A stretch of 64,000 nucleotides of DNA from Candidatus Nitrotoga sp. M5 (GTDB taxonomy: Bacteria; Pseudomonadota; Gammaproteobacteria; Burkholderiales; Gallionellaceae): NCBI RefSeq assembly GCF_927904885.1, contig NZ_CAKMNW010000019.1, forward strand, positions 1-64,000, in the 5' to 3' direction. A program made the translations under genes and the position numbers. Numbering within the stretch: the first letter of the stretch is position 1; each line of letters begins with the position of its first letter. The notes beneath the pieces are model-generated. The model searched no databases. It was given only the letters and a program-made list of their open reading frames with translations, and was not told the DNA's origin. Of this stretch, positions 57,955-64,000 are shown one piece after another.

Positions 57955-59283
57955 TCATAGAGCGGAATGACCTTGGAGGAAGCGGGCGCGCTCTATGACC
58001 TTCCCAGTCACCCACTGGGCGTTGCCAAGCGCTTCATCGATCGGGATCGTTCCCGACAGCGCCGCTGCGAACCTGTTACCCACCGCGGTGCCGATGCTCT
58101 GGAACTCCGGAATCGCGACAAACTGAATTCCGGTATAGGGCACGGGTTCGACGGTCGGATGGTTCGGATCGGCTGCCAGGATCGACGCGAGCGTTGTCCT
58201 GGCAAAGGGCGCCGCGTCGAGATACGCCCGGTTCTCATAGAGCGACCTGCGGGTGCCCGGAGGCACGTTCGGCCAGCCGTCCTTCGTCGCGACCAGTTCC
58301 AGGTAGTGCTTCGAGGTGGCCCAGGCCACGAACTTCTTCGCCGCATCTTTGTTGTGGGAACTCTCGGGAATTGCCAGCGCCCAGGCCCAGAGCCAGTTTG
58401 CGCTCTTGCCCAGGCCCTTGTCCGGTGCGAGCGCGAAACCCACACTGTTGGCCACATCAGAGTCCGCATTGGTCACAAACTGCCCAGCCGCAGTCGCGTC
58501 AATCCAGATCGCGCACTTGCCTGCCCGGAACAGGGCCAGGTTTTCTTTGTAGCCCTTGGCCGACGCGTCTGGCGGGCCGACTTCGTTCATCAGCTCGACG
58601 TAGTCGGTGATCGTCGCCTTCCAGGCTTCACCGTCGAACTGAGGTTTCCAGTTCATATCGAACCAGCGAGCACCGTAGGAGTTGGCCATGGCAGTCAGGA
58701 AGGCCATGTTCTCCCCCCAGCCTGGCTTGCCACGCAGGCAAATGCCATAAACCTCATTGCTTTTGTCGGTCAGCTTGCGGGCAGCGTCCTTGATGAAATC
58801 CCACGTGGGCTTCTCGGGCATATCGAGCCCGGCTTTCTTGAACAGATCGGTGCGGTACATGGTGAATGAAGACTCGCCATAGAACGGCACGGCGTACATC
58901 TTTCCCTTGAACGACAGGCCCTGGCGGATCGGCGGCAGGATATCCTCGACGTCGTAGTCTGCCGGCAAACCGTCGAGTGTCACAAGCCACCCTCGCTTGG
59001 CCCAGATGGGAGCCTCGTAGGTGCCAATTGACAGTACGTCGAACTGCCCACCTTTGGTCGCAATGTCGGTGGTGACGCGCTGGCGTAGCACGTTCTCTTC
59101 CAGCACGACCCAGTCGAGTTTGATCTCGGGATTGGCTTTCTCGAACGCCTCCGAGAGCCTCTGCATCCGGATCATGTCGCCGTTGTTGACCATGGCGATG
59201 GTCAGTTTGGTTTCCGCCTGCAGTCCCGTGCTTGCCAGGGCCAGAATCGCGGCGCCCGCCACTGAAATCATTCGTAGCTTCAT
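57955..59283 (-). CDS. ABC transporter sugar/polyol-binding protein (MtlE/SmoE-like)
   Basis: A 442-residue periplasmic binding protein with a signal peptide to about residue 23 (GLQA). SEAFEKANPEIKLDWVVLEEN and the overall length match the mannitol/sorbitol-binding MtlE/SmoE type. It would bind polyol in the periplasm. However, no ABC permease or ATPase gene is in the block, so it either works with a distant partner or is left over. It lies upstream of the permease gene by 138 bp. Confidence 0.87.
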   Translation of the reverse strand: MKLRMISVAGAAILALASTGLQAETKLTIAMVNNGDMIRMQRLSEAFEKANPEIKLDWVVLEENVLRQRVTTDIATKGGQFDVLSIGTYEAPIWAKRGWLVTLDGLPADYDVEDILPPIRQGLSFKGKMYAVPFYGESSFTMYRTDLFKKAGLDMPEKPTWDFIKDAARKLTDKSNEVYGICLRGKPGWGENMAFLTAMANSYGARWFDMNWKPQFDGEAWKATITDYVELMNEVGPPDASAKGYKENLALFRAGKCAIWIDATAAGQFVTNADSDVANSVGFALAPDKGLGKSANWLWAWALAIPESSHNKDAAKKFVAWATSKHYLELVATKDGWPNVPPGTRRSLYENRAYLDAAPFARTTLASILAADPNHPTVEPVPYTGIQFVAIPEFQSIGTAVGNRFAAALSGTIPIDEALGNAQWVTGKVIERARFLQGHSAL

Positions 59284-59369
59284 CCTTCTCCCCTCAACGC
59301 TTGTCGTTTGTCGATTCTTTCAGCGAGCTGTCATTGGTGCAATTGTATGTTCAAACATGCCGAGCTGCT

Positions 59370-60668
59370 TTAGAAATTTAGACTGAGTTGCGCGCCTAGC
59401 ACGGTGGCGTTCGCCACATTCGCCAAGCCATCCGGGTGACGCACATACTGGATGCTTGGCATCACTTCGATGCCTGGCGCCAGCGCAATGTTGTAGTTCA
59501 GTTCGACCACGTACTCGTAACGTTGCACACCCACTGCCGAAGCGCCCACGGGCCGCAACTGGTTGTACAGGCGCTGTGCCGCAGTCAGCTTGCTGCTGAC
59601 TGCATTGCGACCAAGCGCAAGGCCGATACGGTCATGTGGTCGCGAGGCGAAGGGCCCGGTGATAAAGCCACCGATGGCGAGAACCTCGCCAACTTGGCTT
59701 ATCCTTTTGTCCGGATGAATCATGCTTGCGAACATTCGCAGGCCGCCGCCGGAAGCAGTGCGATACACCTGTATCTCAAGATTGACGTAAAAGGCATGGC
59801 TTTCGCTCACGCTTGCGACGGGGGTTGTCGTCAGGCCAGCCGGAAAACCAGCCTCGTCATAAATTTTACTGGCGCTGCTATCGTTTCGAACGACGCCAAC
59901 GCGATAGTCGCCGTCGATTCCGTTACCGTAATCTGCCTTGTATTCAACCTCGCCAACCAGCATGGTTCCAGTCCAACCACCTGAAGGCCAAAGCCTGAGT
60001 CCGTTAGACGTTGAAAGGGCGTCCTTATTGTTGTTGTAGCCACCGGCCTTGAAATACCAGTGCTTGTCCGGCGTGAATGTGACTTGCGCACCAAGCGCGC
60101 TCACCGGGTTGCTATACCAGCTGCTGTTGATGAAATTCGATGAACCGCCGCTACAGAAGGTCAGATTCTGAAAGGCGCAACTCATGGCAAAGAAGTCGGC
60201 GCTGGGATAAATGCGCCCCACCTTGACCGACAGATGATCGTCGAACAGCTTCTGGGTCAGCGAGAATTGCGTTAGGCGTGTGATGTTCCCGCGCCCGTAA
60301 ATCTGCTGTGATTGCAACAGAAACGGCATCCCGGCTTCGTTGTTGATCAAGGTGCCGTTGCGATCGGTGATCTCCACCTTGAGCTCCGCGCCGCGCCAAC
60401 CGATCAACTTATCGAGAACGAAATAGCCTCCCAGAAAAAACTGATCAGCGTATGCCGTCGTATGGCGCTTGCCGCCCGAGGTATTCTTGGCACCCTGGCT
60501 GAAGTAGCCGAGTTTGAACGTAACCCCTTCATCAGCGAGCTTCGCCCGCTCACCGCCCCAGTCGCCGGTAATGTACTGGTTGGCCGGAAAACCATCGGCA
60601 TGTACAACTGTGCCTGTCATCGTTGCCAGGATTCCGAGTGTATACACAATTGACCTGTACTTTTTCAT
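59370..60668 (-). CDS. OprB-family carbohydrate porin
   Basis: A 432-residue outer-membrane protein with a signal peptide (ending VVHA near residue 24), the GDWGGERAKLADEGV start typical of OprB, and a C-terminal aromatic F. It would let sugars or polyols through the outer membrane and fits the catabolic block. It stands first of the intact genes on the minus strand; 86 bp lie between it and the binding protein. Confidence 0.9.
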   Translation of the reverse strand: MKKYRSIVYTLGILATMTGTVVHADGFPANQYITGDWGGERAKLADEGVTFKLGYFSQGAKNTSGGKRHTTAYADQFFLGGYFVLDKLIGWRGAELKVEITDRNGTLINNEAGMPFLLQSQQIYGRGNITRLTQFSLTQKLFDDHLSVKVGRIYPSADFFAMSCAFQNLTFCSGGSSNFINSSWYSNPVSALGAQVTFTPDKHWYFKAGGYNNNKDALSTSNGLRLWPSGGWTGTMLVGEVEYKADYGNGIDGDYRVGVVRNDSSASKIYDEAGFPAGLTTTPVASVSESHAFYVNLEIQVYRTASGGGLRMFASMIHPDKRISQVGEVLAIGGFITGPFASRPHDRIGLALGRNAVSSKLTAAQRLYNQLRPVGASAVGVQRYEYVVELNYNIALAPGIEVMPSIQYVRHPDGLANVANATVLGAQLSLNF

Positions 60669-60842
60669 AGTAGACTTCCCCTTCTAAGGCCCAGGCTTTT
60701 CCCAAGACTGCGCTTGGGAAAAGAGGTTCTCCTGCGGAGAACAGCCGAGAACTGGGCTGACGGGATGGTGTGATGCATGATGCCCGGATCGGCATTGGAT
60801 GGCCATGGCCTCGCCACTCGGATAGTGTACGGCAACAATCCA

Positions 60843-61082
60843 TCAAACATGTGCCTTGATCCGTTCGAGCGCCGTATCGACCAGATCGGGGTCGTCGAGA
60901 AACGCTTCGTGTACCCGGAAGATGGCTGCGCAGGCAGCGGCGCTTCTTTCCTTCACTTCGTCGTGGAGCTCCCGCAACTGCACCTTGGCCGCCTCGATCG
61001 ACTGCCGCAAGCAAATATCCTCGCGCGCCGGATCGGTGGCGGTCACTGTCGGCAGAGGCCAAGAAGTCGGCTGCGCCGGCAT
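60843..61082 (-). pseudogene. Fragment of PTS enzyme I (PEP-utilising N-terminal domain)
   Basis: A 79-codon frame whose product fits the N-terminal helical domain of enzyme I or a FruB-like fused PTS protein (EAAKVQLRELHDEVKE, then AIFRVHEAFLDDPDLVD). A full enzyme I is 570 residues or more, so it is cut at both ends. The left cut is a stop; the right cut is 4 bp from the start of the 995-bp duplicate. It suggests the source operon also had a PTS gene. Confidence 0.75.
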
Positions 61083-61086
61083 GGCG

Positions 61087-62081
61087 TCACCCCATCCCGG
61101 TCGCTGTGGTCACGCGTCCTTAAACTGCGGGCTCTGACGCCCCCCGCACCGCAGCTCTTTGCAGTGCCTTAGAACGCTTCAAATCCCAGTAGGCGAAGAC
61201 AAAGTAGATCACCGTGCACCAGATGCTAACGTCGTAGAACCGCTCCAGATTGACATAGTAGACATAGATGTCAGGGCTGTGGAACAGAACCCTCCAGGCA
61301 AGAACGAATGGAACTGCCAGGCCAATGATGATGTAGATCGCCTTGATCACTTTGGAAAGAATGGAGGCGTCATTGACGGGCTCGTGACTCTCCGTTGCGG
61401 CTTGTTGCGCATGAAATTCGGCGACTCTCTCCTGGAACACCCGTTCCGCCTGCTCGCCCTCGGGATAGCTTTCAGCAGCACCGTATTTCTTCGCCAGCAC
61501 GATATAGGCGGCGATCGAGACGAACCAGGTCGGCAGGAACAGGTAGTAGAACGGAATGATGTTGAGCGCGCCCAGACCAAAACCAAAAACCAGCGAGACC
61601 GCCCATGTGCCGATCGCCGGGACGCTGTACTGCAAGCCCTTGAAACGAGCCCAATAGCGGGTAAATCCGATTCTCGGGAAGATATGGTGTTCGGCGAAGA
61701 CGATACCGCCCACCGGCACGAGAATGAGGCCGGCATAGGTCAAGAGGGGGAGCATGCTTTGGTAAATGAATGGAAAGGCACTCGCGACCACGACCGCCAG
61801 TCCAACGAGCAAGGTTACCTTCGTCCTGGGCACGTCGGGAAATACGGCCTGCGCGGCTAGACCGGCGCGGTAAAGGTTCGCATTGGCGGTTGTCCACCCG
61901 GCAACGACCACGATCACAAACCCCGATGCGCCCAGGGCATAGAAGGCCACTTCGCCCGGATCGACCACCATGATGCTGGATTTCGTCATCGCCGCGGTCG
62001 CCGCGCCCATGAGTCCCGCTGAAATCCAGGCCACGTAGTGTCCGAACATCATGCCCGTACTGGTCGCGAGACCATAACTTT
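61087..62081. repeat. 995-bp direct repeat, duplicate copy
   Basis: Same sequence and orientation as 56023-57017. At its right end the match stops exactly where the right inverted arm begins, so the duplicate joins permease DNA to the arm. Either a very recent duplication or an assembly fold at a repeat. Confidence 0.95.
61120..62081 (-). pseudogene. Truncated copy of the NCS1 permease gene
   Basis: The C-terminal ~320 codons of the permease, equal to those at 56056-57017, without the N-terminal helices 1-6. An ATG at 62052 (MMFGHYVAW) could start a 310-residue piece, but it would lack the substrate-binding helices. It is very unlikely to work as a transporter. Confidence 0.9.
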
Positions 62082-62233
62082 AACTGCCTGTATCGCGACA
62101 TTGCGGTTACCATTTAGACCTGACCGGATTGAGCCACGCGAAAAAATGACGACCCAAGAACTTGCCGTGGCTAACAGTGCCACGGCAAGTTGCGAGAGAC
62201 TTCATTTTTACTCAGCGAGGCCTTAACCGAGTG
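62081..62233. repeat. Right inverted arm of the catabolic island
   Basis: The inverse complement of 53002-53156 with about ten differences. It runs into GAGTGGCATTCGGTACTGCC, which is also the end of the family-1 MITEs. It carries the intact 3' part of the small frame that is broken in the left arm. Confidence 0.85.
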
Positions 62234-62319
62234 GCATTCGGTACTGCCCCTTGTTCTCTGGATGGGTAGCCCTCGCCCCGGTGAGAAGGGAAGGCCGTCT
62301 GTATCTTCTGTATGCGACG

Positions 62320-63030
62320 TTAGGAGAAAATGTGAATGGGGGAGTGCTGACCTTTATTGAGCCCGAACCCTTTTCGCTCAGAGCGCGCCTTTAAACGCGA
62401 GACGCCGACCATCCCGACCAGGCCGGGAACCAACAACCAGAGCATGCCGGGAGTGGGTACTGTCGCTACTGCTACCGTTACCAATGGAGCCGAAACGGGA
62501 TGATTGGCATCAGTACTACTGAATGTCTGGATATTCAGCGGGGCTGACAGATCAACTGTAAGAAATGCGCCCGCACCAAATGGATCATTGGTAGCGATCG
62601 GATTGAACGTACTGTCCAAGAGGTAAAACGAGAAATTATCCGCGAATCCTGAGCCAAATAAGTTACTCGGAATATCGATTGTGAAGCTTAGCAAATTTCC
62701 CGCTGTGAACGCCTGATCAAATGAATTGAAAAAAATCGTATCCATCAGGGTTACGGTGGAACTCATATCCCCTGATGCTCCTCCTGTGAGATTGGGTGGT
62801 GTACCGGTAATAGCCCCCCCACCGAACATAAAGTTGTTTAGGGTTACCGTGTTATTGATAGCACCGTCTCCGTCAATCAAGTCGTACACTAACGAATAAG
62901 TTCCGCCGCTGATAGAAGAAGTATCAAGCGTTACATCGTAAATAGCATTGGCATGGGATAGCGCGGTACTTAATCCAAGCCACAAACCAACACCTAGTTT
63001 TAGTGCGTGTATCAATCCGTTACTGGTCAT
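62320..63030 (-). CDS. PEP-CTERM sorting domain protein
   Basis: A 236-residue exported protein: signal peptide to about residue 28 (SHANA), then a beta-rich, G/N/T-rich domain (SLVYDLIDGDGAINNTVTL). The C-terminal tripartite sorting signal is VPTPG, then a hydrophobic helix LWLLVPGLVGMVGV and a basic SRLKARSERK. It would be sorted by an exosortase. About 17 residues follow the basic cluster, more than the usual few. This may come from the nearby island end changing the stop. No exosortase gene is in the window. Confidence 0.82.
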   Translation of the reverse strand: MTSNGLIHALKLGVGLWLGLSTALSHANAIYDVTLDTSSISGGTYSLVYDLIDGDGAINNTVTLNNFMFGGGAITGTPPNLTGGASGDMSSTVTLMDTIFFNSFDQAFTAGNLLSFTIDIPSNLFGSGFADNFSFYLLDSTFNPIATNDPFGAGAFLTVDLSAPLNIQTFSSTDANHPVSAPLVTVAVATVPTPGMLWLLVPGLVGMVGVSRLKARSERKGFGLNKGQHSPIHIFS

Positions 63031-63174
63031 AATTAAACCTCATTGTAAAGTTATTAACTCAAATTTATTTATTCTTCGCCAGTTACAGGGGCGGCCTCTT
63101 AAGGTTGCCCTTTTGTTGCGCCGTCCAGGACTAGCGAAGATACCTGCCCTTGCATTTTTATCCTGCATTCTGCA

Positions 63175-64000
63175 TTACAACGTACCTGAAAAAACCGCAG
63201 GCTTGTATGTAATACTCTGGAACGTCGGATTACTGAATTGGAGCAGAATACTTGTACTTTCACCTGGAGCCAGACCATCACCTCCCGTATTCAAAGTTAC
63301 GTAAGGAGCCCCGCCGGAATTGGTTCCGTCTAAGTTTGCAAGTGTTACATTCGAGCTCAGATTATCCAGCACAAGAGACACCGGGTCTGAAATAAAGCCT
63401 GCAGTGATGTTGGCTACAGTTACCTGTTGTACAAACTGCCCGGTGCGGCGGTCATATCTGATTCCTGTTTGGCTGATCTTGACGTTCGAGGTGACATCGA
63501 CCACTGTTGGTGGAGCGATTGCAGCCAGTGCGGCATTCGCATCAACCAACCCGTAACCGGTTCCGTAGTCAAAGCCAATGTCAAACCCCGGTGTGCTCGG
63601 ATCATTCATATCTATCGCCGTGTTTTGTAAAGCGGTATTGATAGCAGCAGGCGTTATTCCCGGTACCAGTTCATTCATCAGCGCGGCAACACCTGCAACA
63701 TGCGGAGCAGCCGCCGAAGTCCCGAAGAAGTTGGGAAAGCCGTCGCCTTCAAAATCACTTCCGAAAAATGATGTATTGCCACCATCCGGCCCTGTGATCA
63801 TAGGGTTCTGACGAACATTCGGTGTGGCAAGCCGATTTCCCGCGGTATCAAAGAGTATCGCAGTGCCACCGGCTGACGAGGATTCTTCAATCAGTGGCGG
63901 GGTCTGCCCGAACGCAGGCGTTTGCTGATAAAACGCCGCACCGACACCTGATGCGCCGACGGCCAGAGGGTGACCATAGGAGGCACCAGTCTTGGTATCG
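63175..64000 (-). CDS. Subtilisin-like (S8) serine peptidase, partial
   Basis: The 3' part of a peptidase gene, open to the window edge (about 274 codons visible). The catalytic serine is in FFGTSAAAPHVAGVAAL. After the protease domain comes a beta-rich C-terminal domain of about 110 residues (from VVDVTSNVKISQTG). The Asp and His of the triad lie outside the window. There is no PEP-CTERM tail on this end. It is followed by the PEP-CTERM gene on the same strand, so both may act at the cell surface. Confidence 0.85.
   Translation of the reverse strand, partial: DTKTGASYGHPLAVGASGVGAAFYQQTPAFGQTPPLIEESSSAGGTAILFDTAGNRLATPNVRQNPMITGPDGGNTSFFGSDFEGDGFPNFFGTSAAAPHVAGVAALMNELVPGITPAAINTALQNTAIDMNDPSTPGFDIGFDYGTGYGLVDANAALAAIAPPTVVDVTSNVKISQTGIRYDRRTGQFVQQVTVANITAGFISDPVSLVLDNLSSNVTLANLDGTNSGGAPYVTLNTGGDGLAPGESTSILLQFSNPTFQSITYKPAVFSGTL

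Noticed and set aside
57967..58869. 300-codon plus-strand frame opposite the sugar-binding protein gene
   Set aside because: An antisense shadow; the minus-strand frame has a signal peptide and a recognisable family.
61472..62113. Long open frame (213 codons) antiparallel-phase to the truncated permease
   Set aside because: It is an out-of-phase shadow of the permease copy; the same shadow occurs at the parental copy, its product is R/G/H-rich without any domain.

Overview
The window looks like a piece of a betaproteobacterial chromosome of the Nitrosomonadales type, possibly Gallionellaceae-like. This rests on gene content and order: glycolate oxidase with a glyoxylate aminotransferase, ftsYEX next to paired M16 peptidases and rsmD-coaD, hrcA followed by hemH, and a PEP-CTERM protein. 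It also rests on a moderate G+C backbone littered with short palindromic repeats. The genus cannot be fixed from this sequence alone. No rRNA, tRNA or CRISPR array was seen.

Layout. 0.3-5.5 kb: a minus-strand glcD-glcE-glcF-aminotransferase operon closed by a strong hairpin terminator; it turns glycolate into glyoxylate and then glycine, as an autotroph with RuBisCO would need. 5.8-11.3 kb: a zinc finger/cyclic-nucleotide/thioredoxin-reductase-like fusion, an encapsulated-ferritin-like protein without a shell gene, an atypical Nramp-family transporter and a secreted protease with TPR repeats. 11.7-18.4 kb: ftsY-ftsE-ftsX, then two M16 peptidases, rsmD (apparently with an ATA start), coaD and a YfhL-type ferredoxin. 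18.4-27.6 kb: housekeeping genes including a hexose-phosphate mutarotase, a DEAD-box helicase, a SrkA-type kinase, release factor 3 and an ArfB-type ribosome rescue factor. 28.3-40.3 kb: a Lon-related protease, a DUF2254 protein, hrcA, hemH, orn, an M48 protease, a small cytochrome c, a pterin carbinolamine dehydratase, rsgA and a CobD/AmpE-like protein. 40.9-49.1 kb: a double cupin, msrB-msrA, then zwf-tal-tkt of the pentose phosphate pathway.

From 49.2 kb the DNA becomes accessory. First comes a small group of genes whose stop codons lie in attC-like sites (lipoprotein, DUF2784, TfoX C-terminal domain), with no integrase in view. Next are an OmpA-domain protein and a 118-bp MITE. Then follows a visibly G+C-richer minus-strand block of polyol catabolism: mannitol 2-dehydrogenase, fructokinase, an NCS1-type permease, a sugar-binding protein and an OprB porin. 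It is bounded by 155-bp inverted arms and carries a 995-bp direct duplication that truncates the permease, next to a fragment of a PTS enzyme I. The block should make fructose-6-phosphate, which the zwf-tal-tkt genes a few kb away could use. The window ends in a PEP-CTERM protein and a subtilisin-like protease cut by the window edge.

Two families of miniature inverted-repeat elements recur between genes. The most notable features are the bounded, rearranged catabolic island, the integron-like cassettes, the ATA start of rsmD and the shell-less encapsulated ferritin.
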